A stretch of 64,000 bases of DNA from Streptomyces ferrugineus (GCF_015160855.1 NZ_CP063373.1:6386001-6450000); one strand, 5' to 3'. Positions 36,109-45,483 are shown, numbered from the stretch's first letter. The notes: generated by a model not told the origin, from the sequence alone. Program-made: numbers and translations.

Positions 36109-37139
36109 GCGAGGTCCACGGCGAGAGGCTCGGTCCCCGAAGGGGCGGTTTCTTCCTCGTCACCGCGGTCGGCCGTCGGCCGATCGCTCGGGGAACGTCG
36201 GCCGAGCAGGCGGCGGGCGGCCCTGCACAGCATCGGCCACACGCCCTGCGGGGCGAAACGAACGATGAGGATCAGCAGGACGCCCTCGATCACCAGGGAA
36301 AGCGTCTGCTCATTCTGCAGTTGGCGGGTGAGGCCGTAATAGACGACGGTCACGCCCAGGAGCGGGCCCAGCACGGTGCCGGTTCCGCCGACCACAGCCA
36401 TCAGCACGGCGTTGAGGCTCCAGGCCACGCCGGCCACACCGTCCGGGGAGATGACGACGAACTGGAAGGCGATCACCGCTCCAGCCAGTCCGGTGATCGC
36501 GCTGGAGGGGAGCAGCACGGCGAGCTGGTGGCGGCGGACGGCGACACCGAGTCCGGCGGCGGCCGGTTCGTTGTCGCGGATCGCGGCCAGCCGGAGCCCG
36601 AAGTCGCTGTGCCGCGCGTGCAGGGTGAGAGCCACGGCCAGCGCCGCGACGATCACGGCGAGTTGGAACAGGTTGCCGCCGCTGGGCACGGAGTCGACGG
36701 GCAGGGTGACACCACTGGCACCGCCCGCCCAGTCCCAGTTGCGGATCAGTGCCTGGAGAGCGATGGCGATGGCCAGGGTGCCGATGGCGAAGTAGTCGCC
36801 GCGCAGGCGCAGCAGCGCGGCGGACAGCAGAAGGGCGAGCAGCATGGCGGCGACCGGCGCCGCCACTACGGCCAGGGGCCAGCTCAGGCCGGTGTGGACG
36901 AGCAGCAGCGCGGCTGCGTAGCCGCCGGTCGCGACGAAGGCCGCGGCGCCCAGCGAGACCAGGCCTCCGAAGCCTGCGAGTACGTTCCACGCCTGGGCGA
37001 TGGCCAGGTAGCACAGCAGGGTGACGCCGAGGTCGAGGGCCCCGTGGTCGAGTACGCCTCCGAGCGCGAAGCAGACCAGGGTGGCGAGAAGCAGGGCGAG
37101 CGCGGGCCACCAGCGCCGCAGGGTGGGCGTGGGTGTCAT
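36105..37139 (-). CDS. Branched-chain-amino-acid-type ABC permease (LivM-like)
   Basis: A 344-residue membrane protein with about nine to ten helices. Signature segments: LLCYLAIAQAWNVLAGFGGL (residues 40-59), RLRGDYFAIGTLAIAIALQA, RLAAIRDNEPAAAGLGVAVR (the EAA-type loop contacting the ATPase) and GTGTVLGPLLGVTVVYYGL. The acidic C-terminal tail (about 35 residues) is unusual. The start is the ATG overlapping the LivH stop. In actinomycetes Liv-type importers often carry aromatic acids rather than amino acids, and the neighbours support that here. Confidence 0.9.
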   Translation of the reverse strand: MTPTPTLRRWWPALALLLATLVCFALGGVLDHGALDLGVTLLCYLAIAQAWNVLAGFGGLVSLGAAAFVATGGYAAALLLVHTGLSWPLAVVAAPVAAMLLALLLSAALLRLRGDYFAIGTLAIAIALQALIRNWDWAGGASGVTLPVDSVPSGGNLFQLAVIVAALAVALTLHARHSDFGLRLAAIRDNEPAAAGLGVAVRRHQLAVLLPSSAITGLAGAVIAFQFVVISPDGVAGVAWSLNAVLMAVVGGTGTVLGPLLGVTVVYYGLTRQLQNEQTLSLVIEGVLLILIVRFAPQGVWPMLCRAARRLLGRRSPSDRPTADRGDEEETAPSGTEPLAVDLA

Positions 37140-37999
37140 GCGGCATGTGCCTTTCGGAACAGGCCCTGCGGGCGGATCGCGAGGACGAGGAAGAAGGCCA
37201 GGTAGACGACCACGTCGCGCCAGCCGCCGCCGAAGAGGCCGACGCTGACGGACTGGAGAACGCCCAGCGCCACGCCCGCCGCCAGTACGCCGCCCACGCT
37301 GCCGATGCCCGCGAGTGCCATCACGGCGAAGCCGGTGAGCAGCAGCGGCAGGCCGCTGCTGGGGGTGAAGCTCTGCGCGACGCCGGTGAGCACTCCGCCG
37401 GCTGCGGCGAGCGCCGCCGCACCGGCGAAGGTCATGGCGTAGACGCGGTTGACGTCGATTCCGAGTACCGCCGCGGTGCCGGGATCGGCTGAGGCCGCCC
37501 GCACCGCGCTGCCGGCCCGTGTCCTGGTGAGCACCAGGTGGGTCGCGGCGCACAGCACGACGGCGAGCCCGAAGGCGATGACGTAGACGGTCTGGACCCG
37601 TACACCGAGCACGGACAGGCCGGTGTCGGCGTAGGAGGCGGGCAGTGCCTTGGGGTGGGTGCCGAAGGCGGCCTGGAAGAGCGCCTGCCCGAGCAGTGCG
37701 AGGCCGAAGGTGGCCACCAGCGGGGCGCTCCTGCTGTCCCTGAGCAGGGGCGTGAGCAGATAGCGCTGCAGCGGGTAGGCGATCAGCGCCATGGTGGCCA
37801 TGGCGAGCGGCAGCGCGGCGAGCGGATCCCAGCCGGCCTCGACCACGAGCAGCGAGGCCAGGTAGGCGCCGCCGATGACGAGTTCGCCGTGAGCGAGGTT
37901 CATCAGTCCGAGCACCCCGAAGACCAGGGAGATCCCCAGGCCGATCAGGGCGTACAGACCGCCGGCCAGAATGCCGGCGGCCAGCACGTCCAGGCTCAT
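37136..37999 (-). CDS. Branched-chain-amino-acid-type ABC permease (LivH-like)
   Basis: A 287-residue permease with about eight helices. LIGLGISLVFGVLGLMNLAH with GELVIGGAYLA (near residues 18-48) is the hallmark of LivH. RTRAGSAVRAASADPGTAAV is the cytosolic coupling loop, and GIGSVGGVLAAGVALGVLQS is the distal conserved segment. Second membrane subunit of the importer; 34 nt after the binding-protein gene. Confidence 0.92.
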   Translation of the reverse strand: MSLDVLAAGILAGGLYALIGLGISLVFGVLGLMNLAHGELVIGGAYLASLLVVEAGWDPLAALPLAMATMALIAYPLQRYLLTPLLRDSRSAPLVATFGLALLGQALFQAAFGTHPKALPASYADTGLSVLGVRVQTVYVIAFGLAVVLCAATHLVLTRTRAGSAVRAASADPGTAAVLGIDVNRVYAMTFAGAAALAAAGGVLTGVAQSFTPSSGLPLLLTGFAVMALAGIGSVGGVLAAGVALGVLQSVSVGLFGGGWRDVVVYLAFFLVLAIRPQGLFRKAHAA

Positions 38000-38033
38000 G
38001 TCTCGACTCCCTTCTGCCGTTTCGGCGGACGGT

Positions 38034-39233
38034 TCAGCTCAGGCCGGAGAGGGACTTCAGGGGGACGGCACCCTTGGCCGGCCAGACCTGCTGGATCTTG
38101 CCGTTCTCCCACTGCCCGATGAAGGACGGTGTGGTGCTCTTGTTGTCCTTGAACTTCACGGGGCCCAGAGCGGACGACATGTCGGTGGTGGCGAGGGCCT
38201 TGTTGATGGCGGCGGGGGTGGCGTCGCCGGACCGGGAGATGGCGCTCATCAGGAGTTCGGCCTCGTGGTAGCCGAGCGCGACCGAGCCCAGATCGTTGAG
38301 GGCGGGGTACTTCGCGGCGAACTTGTCGACGATCATCCGGGTGTCCGGCAGTCCCGCGGAGTCCGTCCAGTTCAGCTGGACGAGGGTGCCGTCGCCCAGC
38401 GGGCCCAGGGAACTCCAGCCAGGGGTCTGGGCGCACTGCAGGCCGATGGCGAGCTTCGGCTTGTACGCCAGCGCCTTCATCTGCTTCCACATGGCGAAGC
38501 AGTCCGGTGGTGTCATGTTCACGATGAGTATCTGAGCGCCGGTGGACTTGCCGGACTGGATGACGTCGGAGAAATCCGTGGTGCCGCCCGGCACCGCCTT
38601 GCTGGAGGCGACGGTGAAACCGGCCTTCTTGCCCAGCCCGCCCCACAGCTGCCCGGTGGCCTTGCCCTGGGCGTCATTGGTGTTGACCATGAGGATCTTC
38701 TTGTTGGTGGACGCTGTGGCGGCGAGTTCGTAGAACTTGTCGGCGCCGTCAGCCAGGGACTGGAAGGAGTCCCAGGCATAGCCGTTGCCCGCGGGCAGCA
38801 GTTCCACCGGAAGGGCACCCATGATCAGGGGGGTCTTCAGCGCGTCGGCCTGACCCTGCATGTCGATGTTCTGCTGACAGCAGGAGCCCAGCAGGGCGAC
38901 GGCGTGGTCGCTGAGCACCAGGGAGCGGACCTGCTGCACCATCGTGTTGGTGTCGCTCCGGTTGTCCAGCACGACCAGCTTGATCTTGCGCTTGACCCCG
39001 CCCACCTCGACTCCACCGGCCGCGTTCACCTTGTCGACGGCGAGCTGGTAGCCGTCCTTGATCGAGGTCAGCACCGTGGCGCCGGACAGGGAGATGCTGG
39101 TGCCGATCACGATGGGGCCGCTGCTGCTCGCGCTGCTCGCGCTCGATGTGTCGTTGCCGGCGCAGCCGGCGACGAGCAACGCGGCGCAGGCGGTGGCGCA
39201 GGCCAGGCGCAGGGACGGTCTGACTGTTCTCAT
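38034..39233 (-). CDS. Liv-type ABC transporter substrate-binding lipoprotein
   Basis: A 399-residue extracellular binding protein anchored by a lipidated cysteine (LLVAGC, Cys24) after a short signal peptide. A Ser-rich linker (25-38) leads to the periplasmic-binding-protein type I fold: IVIGTSISLSGATVLTSIKD, AVDKVNAAGGVEVGGVKRKI and LVVLDNRSDTNTMVQQVRSL. Its ATG overlaps the stop of the fused ATPase gene (39230-39233). The ligand is probably the aromatic or terpenoid substrate of the locus, not shown directly. Confidence 0.92.
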   Translation of the reverse strand: MRTVRPSLRLACATACAALLVAGCAGNDTSSASSASSSGPIVIGTSISLSGATVLTSIKDGYQLAVDKVNAAGGVEVGGVKRKIKLVVLDNRSDTNTMVQQVRSLVLSDHAVALLGSCCQQNIDMQGQADALKTPLIMGALPVELLPAGNGYAWDSFQSLADGADKFYELAATASTNKKILMVNTNDAQGKATGQLWGGLGKKAGFTVASSKAVPGGTTDFSDVIQSGKSTGAQILIVNMTPPDCFAMWKQMKALAYKPKLAIGLQCAQTPGWSSLGPLGDGTLVQLNWTDSAGLPDTRMIVDKFAAKYPALNDLGSVALGYHEAELLMSAISRSGDATPAAINKALATTDMSSALGPVKFKDNKSTTPSFIGQWENGKIQQVWPAKGAVPLKSLSGLS

Positions 39234-40834
39234 GAGGGTTCTCCAGTGGTGCGTGCGGGCGAGCCGGAGTGCGAAGCTCCGGTGGAGACAGAGGCATCCG
39301 TGGTGTCGGTGCCGAAGTAGGCGGCGTCCAGGTCCGCGTCGTCCAGCAGGCCGGCTGATCCGCCCTGGTAGGAGACGCGCCCCCGGGAGAGGACGACCGC
39401 GTGGTCGCAGATGCCCAGGGCACGCTTGACGTTCTGCTCGACGAGCAGGATCGCCACGCCCTGGGCGTTGATCTCGGCGAGTGCCCGGTACAACGCGTCG
39501 ATGGCGACCGGGGCCAGGCCCAGCGAGATCTCGTCACAGATCAGAACGGACGGATCGGCCATGAGGGCGCGTCCCACGGCGAGCATCTGCTGCTGCCCGC
39601 CGGACATCGTGCCCGCGCGCTGCCCCGCGCGTTCGGCGAGCACGGGGAACACGGTGTGCACCCGCTCCATCCGGCCCTGCACCTCGCCCCTGGCCAGCGA
39701 GAGCGGGGCGCCGAGTCGCAGGTTCTCGGCGACGGTCAGATCGCCGAAGACGCGGCGGCCCTCCTGGCAGTACGCGATGCCCAGGCGGGCCCGCTCGTGC
39801 ACCGGCAGGCGGGTGATGTCCCGGCCGAACGCCGTGATGCGGCCGGTACGGGTGGCGACGGTGCCCATGAGGGTGCCGCAGAGCGTGGACTTCCCCGCGC
39901 CGTTCGCCCCGAGCACGGTGACGATCTGTCCGCGCCCCAGGCGCAGTGAGAAGTCCCGTAGGGCCACCATGTCGCCGTATCCGGAGGTGACTCCGTCCAG
40001 GACCAGCACGTCGTCGGTGCCGCGCTGAGAGACAGTGACCGCGGCGTCCTGCTCTACACTCCGCATGTCCTGACTATCGACTTGAGAACGGGCGGTAGGG
40101 CTGCCGCCCGGTGCAGAGCTGTCGCCGAGGTAGACCGCGCGCACCTGCTCGTCGACAGCAATCTGCGCCGGAGTGCCGTGCGCTATCGGACGCCCCCAGT
40201 TGAGCACCAGAACGCGGTCGACGATCTCGCGGACGACCCGTTCGATGTGCTCTACGAGGATCACGGTGGTGCCTCGCTCATGGACCTGGCGAATCAGGTC
40301 GATCGCCTCGTCGAGTTCGCGGCCCACCAGCCCCGCGGCCACCTCGTCGAGCATGAGCACCCGCGGCCGGGTGGCCAGCGCCCGTGCGACCTCCAGTCGT
40401 TTCAGATCCAGGACGCGCAGCGAGTCCGCGGAACGGGCGGCTTTGGTGTCCAGACGGCACAGGGCCAGCAGGTCAGCGATTTCCGGCCCGCGTATGGGCG
40501 GCCCTGCGGCCATGGCCCCGATCCGCACGTTGTCGCGGACGGACAGGCCATGGAAGGGCCTGGGGACCTGGTGGGCCAGAGCCACGCCCAGTCTGGCGAT
40601 GCGGTGCGGCGGCAACCGGTCCAGCCGGTGATCTCCGAGATGGATGCTCCCCGAATCCCGCCGGTGCACCCCGGCGATCAGCTTGAGGAGGGTGCTCTTT
40701 CCGGCCCCGTTCGGCCCGATGACCGCCACGGCCTCGGCGCGACGCACGGTGAGGTCGACACCTTCGAGCGCCGTCACACCGCCGAAGTTCTTTCCCAGTC
40801 CCCGCACGGTCAGGGCGGTGTCCGAAGTACTCAC
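39230..40834 (-). CDS. LivG-LivF fusion: two Liv-type ABC ATPases in one polypeptide
   Basis: A 534-residue protein holding both importer ATPases, normally separate proteins of about 240-260 residues. The LivG half (1-240) has Walker A GPNGAGKST (40-48), Walker B RVLMLDEVAAGL and H-loop VILVEHIERV. Its signature region reads DSLRVLDLKRLEVARAL (138-153) and lacks a canonical LSGGQ-type motif. A 30-residue linker follows. The LivF half (from about 276) has GANGAGKST, TMSGGQQQMLAVGRAL and ICDEISLGLAP. No stop interrupts the junction. The start is GTG at 40834 with GGAG eight bases upstream. First gene of the operon. Confidence 0.88.
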   Translation of the reverse strand: MSTSDTALTVRGLGKNFGGVTALEGVDLTVRRAEAVAVIGPNGAGKSTLLKLIAGVHRRDSGSIHLGDHRLDRLPPHRIARLGVALAHQVPRPFHGLSVRDNVRIGAMAAGPPIRGPEIADLLALCRLDTKAARSADSLRVLDLKRLEVARALATRPRVLMLDEVAAGLVGRELDEAIDLIRQVHERGTTVILVEHIERVVREIVDRVLVLNWGRPIAHGTPAQIAVDEQVRAVYLGDSSAPGGSPTARSQVDSQDMRSVEQDAAVTVSQRGTDDVLVLDGVTSGYGDMVALRDFSLRLGRGQIVTVLGANGAGKSTLCGTLMGTVATRTGRITAFGRDITRLPVHERARLGIAYCQEGRRVFGDLTVAENLRLGAPLSLARGEVQGRMERVHTVFPVLAERAGQRAGTMSGGQQQMLAVGRALMADPSVLICDEISLGLAPVAIDALYRALAEINAQGVAILLVEQNVKRALGICDHAVVLSRGRVSYQGGSAGLLDDADLDAAYFGTDTTDASVSTGASHSGSPARTTGEPS

Positions 40835-40903
40835 CTTCGCGACTCCTTCGATGTCGTTGACCGACGTGTGGACGCAAGCTACTGTCCCCCCAATCGAAAT
40901 GCC

Positions 40904-40922
40904 AGTCCTAAATAACAGGACT
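40904..40922. promoter_or_regulatory. Operator-like inverted repeat in the divergent control region
   Basis: AGTCCT (40904-40909) and AGGACT (40917-40922) form a perfect inverted repeat with a 7-nt AT-rich spacer, between the divergent starts at 40834 and 40958. It is the only AT-rich, symmetric element in the gap and is a candidate site for the IclR (31384) or CdaR-type (42393) regulator. Confidence 0.5.
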
Positions 40923-40957
40923 TTTACGAGACTTCTAAGAGTTGAGGAGCGGCCGAT

Positions 40958-41743
40958 ATGTCCTTCGCAGGGCTGACCGGACGCGTGGCGCTGGTGACCG
41001 GCGCCGGCAGCGGGATCGGGGCGGCCACCGCGCGGCGCCTCGCCGACGAGGGCTGCTCGGTCGCCCTCGTCGACCGCGACGAGGACGCCGTGTCCGCCGT
41101 CGCCGCACAGTGCGGGCCGCAGGCCCTGGCCATCACGGCCGACGTGTCGCAGGAGCCCGACGCCGCGGTCTACCTCCGGGCCGCCGTCGACCACTTCGGC
41201 GGTGTCGATCTGTTCCACCTCAACGCGGGGGTCCCCGGCCCCTTCGGATCGTTCGCCGACCTCGACGCGGCGGACTACGACCGGGTCGTCGCGGTCAACC
41301 AGCGCGGTGTCTTCCTCGGTCTGCGCGACGCGCTGCGTCACTTCCGTGCCACCGCCCGGCCCGGTGCCGTGGTGGTCACCAGTTCCCTGGCCGGGCTGCG
41401 GGCGAGCGCCGCGATCGTGGCGTACACGGCGAGCAAACACGCTGTGATCGGCCTGGCCCGCAGCGCGGCGATCGAGGGAGCCCCGCTCGGGGTACGGGTG
41501 AACGTCATCGCACCGGGTCTGATCGAGACACCGATGCAGCAGCCCCTCGCGGAAGCACTGGGTGGCGAGCCGGCGCTCACCGCACTGCACAAGCACAGCC
41601 CGCTCGGGCGCATGGGCAGGCCCGACGAGGTCGCCGCTCTGGTCGCCTTCCTGCTGAGCGACGAGGCGCCGTACATCACCGGCGCCGTCCACGTCATCGA
41701 CGGCGGCGTCGACGCCAGCGACCCCATGCAGATCCGCCCCTGA
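40958..41743 (+). CDS. Short-chain dehydrogenase/reductase, first gene of the divergent operon
   Basis: A 261-residue classical [14 protein letters not shown] (about 15-25), LNAGVPG, catalytic Ser in [14 protein letters not shown] and [11 protein letters not shown]. The C-terminal part ends [16 protein letters not shown], usual for the family. It faces away from the importer operon across 123 bp and is followed by the NTF2-like gene after 25 nt. Its substrate is likely a pathway alcohol or ketone. Confidence 0.9.
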   Translation: MSFAGLTGRVALVTGAGSGIGAATARRLADEGCSVALVDRDEDAVSAVAAQCGPQALAITADVSQEPDAAVYLRAAVDHFGGVDLFHLNAGVPGPFGSFADLDAADYDRVVAVNQRGVFLGLRDALRHFRATARPGAVVVTSSLAGLRASAAIVAYTASKHAVIGLARSAAIEGAPLGVRVNVIAPGLIETPMQQPLAEALGGEPALTALHKHSPLGRMGRPDEVAALVAFLLSDEAPYITGAVHVIDGGVDASDPMQIRP

Positions 41744-41768
41744 ACCACTCGGCTCGAAAGGCACTGGC

Positions 41769-42374
41769 ATGAACGTTTTCGACGTACGCGACGTCGTCAA
41801 GGAGCCCGACGCTCTCCTCGCGGTCACGGAGAACCCGCGGCACAGGGCGATCCTGCTGAACTTCCGCAGGCACGCGCTGCTGGAGGTCTCCGGGCGCTGG
41901 CGGGAGATCCTCCAGCCGGACATGATCGTCGACGAGCCCGTCTACCGCATCAACGAGAACGGCACCTCGCTCCGTCTGCGCGGCACGGCCGAGATCGCCG
42001 CGTTCTACGCGGGCCTCACCGGCGCGCGCGCCAACGTCTTCGGGCCGATCACCGACCACGTGGCCGTAGCGGACTGGGGCCTGGCCATCGAGTCCTTCTT
42101 CGGCCACCACCTCCCCGGCCGTGTCCTGGCCGAGCAGGGCGAGGACATCGACGACCCGGACGCCTACTATCAACTCACCCACTACATGGCGTCGTTCTGG
42201 CCGTACGACGCGGACTGCCGCCTGATCGGCGAGCACGTCTACGAGGACACCGGCAGCCGCCGCATCGAGAAGATGGACCCGGCGGACGTCATCACCCCGG
42301 AACGGGCACGCGAGCTGCTGGCCCCCTTGTTCGACCGCGCCCCGCTCGGACCCGACCCGTCCGCACACGGATGA
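41769..42374 (+). CDS. NTF2/SnoaL-like hypothetical protein
   Basis: A 201-residue soluble protein. The central part (FRRHALLEVSGRWREILQPD, TAEIAAFYAGLTGARANVFG, HVAVADWGLAIESFFGHHLP, DADCRLIGEHVYEDTGSRRI) follows the alpha-plus-beta cone pattern of NTF2/SnoaL-like proteins: an N-terminal helix, a catastrophic-event or small-polar position (VDEPVYRIN), then strands. The fold assignment is tentative. It lies between an SDR and a CdaR-type regulator. It may be an isomerase/hydrolase-like accessory enzyme of the pathway. Confidence 0.65.
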   Translation: MNVFDVRDVVKEPDALLAVTENPRHRAILLNFRRHALLEVSGRWREILQPDMIVDEPVYRINENGTSLRLRGTAEIAAFYAGLTGARANVFGPITDHVAVADWGLAIESFFGHHLPGRVLAEQGEDIDDPDAYYQLTHYMASFWPYDADCRLIGEHVYEDTGSRRIEKMDPADVITPERARELLAPLFDRAPLGPDPSAHG

Positions 42375-42392
42375 CCGGAAGGATCTCGCGGG

Positions 42393-43754
42393 GTGCCGGG
42401 GCCAGAGGATGATGGACTGCGGGTGAGCGAGGCGAGCGAGGGGGCCGTCATGACGAGCGCGGGTGAGTGGCTGCTGGGATTGCGGCCGGACGGCGACACG
42501 CTCGGCCCGGCACCGGCCTCCTCGCCCGCGACCGTCGCCGAGGCCGAAGCCGATCTGGGCCCCGGTCCCGTGGCCTGGGCGGTGGAGACGGCCTCCGGGG
42601 CCGCCGAGAAGTTCCTCCGGCAGTCTCCCGAGATCGCCGACGGACCGGTGGGGCTGCGGACGGCACGCCGGTCGGCGGAGGCGTGCTGCATCGCGATCCT
42701 GCGGGGGCTGCTCCACGACACTCCCCCGGGCCTTATCGCCGTCCCGCCCGAGGCGGTCGACGGCAACCGTGATCTCGTGCACCGGGGCGTATCGCTGGAC
42801 CGGATCCTGCGGGCCGTGTGGACGTCTCACGTGCACACCTACGAACGTCTGCTCGCCGCTCTGCGGCTCCTCGTCGAAGCCGACCGCCGGCCCGACGAGA
42901 GCGAGCGCGTCGCACGCCTGTCCTTCGCCTACGTGGAAGAGCTGACCACGGCGTTCACCACGCAGTACGCGGCGGAGCGGGAGCACTGGGCGGGCAGTCG
43001 CGCGGCAGCCCGCCGCAAGCTCGTGGAGGACCTGCTCGCCGGCCGACCCGCCGACCCCACCGCCGTGGAGAACACCCTGGGCCTCGACATCGTCCACCAC
43101 CATATGGCCGCCATCCTGTGGACGGCCGACGGGGAGGAGGCGCAGGTCTCGTCCGCGCCGCTGCACCGACTCGCCACCGATCTCGTCGGCGCGTCACAGG
43201 CCGTACGCTCCCTCGTCCTGCCTACCGGTACGTCCGAGGTATGGGTATGGCTGAGCTGGCCCGGGCAACCGCCGGGGGATCTCGCCGCCTTGATCCGCGA
43301 AGGTACGGCGCCGACAGCACGCTGCTCCGGCGGTGCCTACACGGCGCTGGGGCCGCAGGCCAGGGGTAACCAGGGTTTCCGCGCCAGCCACCTGGCGGCC
43401 CGGGAGACCCAGCGGGTGGCACAGGCGCTCGGCAACCCGGGCACGTACGCCTACGCCGACATCGCTGTGCTGTCCCTGCTGACCGCCAACGCAGAGCACG
43501 CCGAGCGCTATATGCGCGATGTGCTGGGACCGCTGGCCGTCCCCGACCCGAAGGTTGCCGTGATCCGGGAGACGCTGCGTCTGTACCTGGCGCACGGGCG
43601 GAGCCGCAGCCTGGCCGCCGAGGATCTCTTCGTGGCGCCCACCACCGTCGCCTACCGGGTCAAGCGGGCCGAAGAGCTGATGGGCCGGCCCCTGCCGCAG
43701 GACCATCTGCCGTTGCTCCTGGCGCTTGAGATCAGCCGGGTCATCACCCCCTGA
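42393..43754 (+). CDS. CdaR/PucR-family transcriptional regulator
   Basis: A 453-residue regulator ending in the PucR-type helix-turn-helix (VIRETLRLYLAHGRSRSLAA, FVAPTTVAYRVKRAEELMGR). The middle contains a GGDEF-like CdaR region (about 200-370), and the N-terminal 180 residues are helical and sensory. This class usually activates catabolic operons on binding the substrate. The GTG at 42393 has GGAAGGA nine bases upstream; an ATG at 42450 is an alternative. It follows the NTF2-like gene by 18 nt and precedes the oxygenase gene by about 200 nt, a gap that could hold the target promoter. Confidence 0.85.
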   Translation: MPGPEDDGLRVSEASEGAVMTSAGEWLLGLRPDGDTLGPAPASSPATVAEAEADLGPGPVAWAVETASGAAEKFLRQSPEIADGPVGLRTARRSAEACCIAILRGLLHDTPPGLIAVPPEAVDGNRDLVHRGVSLDRILRAVWTSHVHTYERLLAALRLLVEADRRPDESERVARLSFAYVEELTTAFTTQYAAEREHWAGSRAAARRKLVEDLLAGRPADPTAVENTLGLDIVHHHMAAILWTADGEEAQVSSAPLHRLATDLVGASQAVRSLVLPTGTSEVWVWLSWPGQPPGDLAALIREGTAPTARCSGGAYTALGPQARGNQGFRASHLAARETQRVAQALGNPGTYAYADIAVLSLLTANAEHAERYMRDVLGPLAVPDPKVAVIRETLRLYLAHGRSRSLAAEDLFVAPTTVAYRVKRAEELMGRPLPQDHLPLLLALEISRVITP

Positions 43755-43956
43755 CCACGGGCCCCGACTGCTCCGCGACGACAAAGCCGGGGCGCGAATC
43801 TGTCGTACGGCGCCGAGGACACGCGCAGGACGACATCCGAAGATGACCGGGCCGGGCACGAAGTGGTGTCCACCGGGCAGCGGAGCGGCCCATGAGCCGA
43901 AGAGCCCCGGCGCAGAGGCTGTTCCCCGCCGAGGGGGACTTCATGAAAGGGACTTC

Positions 43957-45483
43957 ATGAGCACCCCGTCCGTCCCCGTGGTCGCGACCACACCGATGTC
44001 CGTTGCGCCGCAGGGTCAGCCTGCCGGCCCCAGCCAGAACTGGCCGACGGAGAACAAGTGGCTGAACGGCCCCTTCTCCCCGTGGGCGGAGGAGAGCCAC
44101 GGCTACGACCTGCCCGTGAAGGGCAGCATTCCGGAGGATCTCGCGGGTGCGCTGTTCCGCATCTCCTCCAACCCCCGTTTCCAGCCCCGCAACCTGGACC
44201 GCTACCACTGGTGGGAGGGCGACGGGATGGTGGCCGGGCTCTACCTGCGGGACGGCAAGGCGGCCTTCCGTACCGGCTGGGTGGCGACGGACTCGATGAA
44301 GTTCGAGGTCGAGCAGGGCGAGGCCGTCTACAGCGGCTTCGTCAACGGTGGCACGCCCGGGCGACTGCCCAAGGGCGCCCCGCCCGCGAAGAACGTGGCC
44401 AACACCAATGTGGGCATCTTCGACGACCACCTGCTCGTCTACTTCGAGGGCGGTCTGCCGACAGCGATGCACCCGCAGACACTGGAGACGTACGGCGCCT
44501 ACGACTTCCACGGGGGCATCGACGTCCTGTGCACCGCCCACTACAAGACCGACCCGGCCACCGGCGACCTGCTGTTCTTCGCCGCCACCGGCCCCGTCAT
44601 CACCTGGTACCGCGCCGATGTCCGGACCGGGCAGGTCATCGACTCCCACACCATCGACATCGGCATCCCGGCACTCATGCACGACTTCGTCGTGAGCGAG
44701 AACTACGCGATCTTCTTCGTCGCGCCCAACCTGTTCCGTCTCGACCTGATCGCCCAGGGCCGCCCCGGCGTGGTCTGGGACGAGTCGGTGCTGCCTCACG
44801 GCACCCAGATCGTGCTCATGGACCGTCGTACCCACGAGGTGAAGTGGTACGAGGCCGGCGGCATGCTCGCGCCCACACACTTCTACAACGCCTACGAGAC
44901 CGGTGACGAGGTCGTCATCGACATGCACCGGATCTCCCGCATCGGCAGCCCCGCCGACGCGCTCACCCCGCTCGGCTCCCACGAGTGGTTCCCCCCGGGC
45001 TACTCATGGCAGTGGCGGATCGACACGACGACCGGAAAGGTCAGTGACCGCCGCGTCTCCGGCGTCGCCGGCGAATTCCCGAAGATCAACGACGGTTACG
45101 TCGGCCGCCGGCACCGCTACGGCTACTTCGTCACCACCCGCGACCTGGCGCCGGAGACCATGACCGACGGCCTGGCCGTACACGACTACCTCAAGGACTC
45201 CACGACCGTCGTCGAGGGACCGCACCCGCTCACCAGCCCCAGCGAGCCGGTGTTCGTCCCCCGTGACAACCCGGCCAGTGAGAACGACGGCTATCTGCTG
45301 ACCCTGTGGTGGAACCCCGAGACGGGTCTGAGCGAGTTGCTGATCCACGACGCGTCCGACCTCGTCGCAGAGCCGCTGGCCCAGGTCCGGCTGCCCGTGC
45401 GGGTGCCGTTCGGCTTCCACGGCAGCTGGGCCGACCAGGCCGTCCTCGACAAGAGCGTGTCCGCCCTCAGCGACAGGCACTGA
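43957..45483 (+). CDS. Carotenoid/stilbene-cleaving oxygenase family protein (copy 1)
   Basis: A 508-residue seven-bladed propeller oxygenase with the four iron histidines visible in order: TAHYKTDP, LMHDFVVS, THFYNAYE and FGFHGSW near the C-terminus. Glu residues that position them (GEFPKIN, PSEPVFVPR) are also present. Family members split an interphenyl or polyene C=C bond with O2 into two aldehydes. The bacterial catabolic members act on lignostilbene, resveratrol or isoeugenol. The following aldehyde dehydrogenase suits an aromatic-aldehyde product. The ATG at 43957 is the second of two near-identical GGGACTTCATGA motifs. Confidence 0.9.
   Translation: MSTPSVPVVATTPMSVAPQGQPAGPSQNWPTENKWLNGPFSPWAEESHGYDLPVKGSIPEDLAGALFRISSNPRFQPRNLDRYHWWEGDGMVAGLYLRDGKAAFRTGWVATDSMKFEVEQGEAVYSGFVNGGTPGRLPKGAPPAKNVANTNVGIFDDHLLVYFEGGLPTAMHPQTLETYGAYDFHGGIDVLCTAHYKTDPATGDLLFFAATGPVITWYRADVRTGQVIDSHTIDIGIPALMHDFVVSENYAIFFVAPNLFRLDLIAQGRPGVVWDESVLPHGTQIVLMDRRTHEVKWYEAGGMLAPTHFYNAYETGDEVVIDMHRISRIGSPADALTPLGSHEWFPPGYSWQWRIDTTTGKVSDRRVSGVAGEFPKINDGYVGRRHRYGYFVTTRDLAPETMTDGLAVHDYLKDSTTVVEGPHPLTSPSEPVFVPRDNPASENDGYLLTLWWNPETGLSELLIHDASDLVAEPLAQVRLPVRVPFGFHGSWADQAVLDKSVSALSDRH

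Noticed and set aside
39230..41923. Extending the fused ATPase upstream to give an 897-residue protein
   Set aside because: The extra N-terminal part is antisense to the SDR gene at 40958 and crosses the promoter region; a GTG with a good ribosome site at 40834 starts the ABC domain.
43943..43957. The earlier ATG at 43943 as start of the carotenoid/stilbene oxygenase
   Set aside because: It is not in frame with the oxygenase; the two GGGACTTCATGA motifs are a short local duplication, and the ATG at 43957 is the in-frame one.
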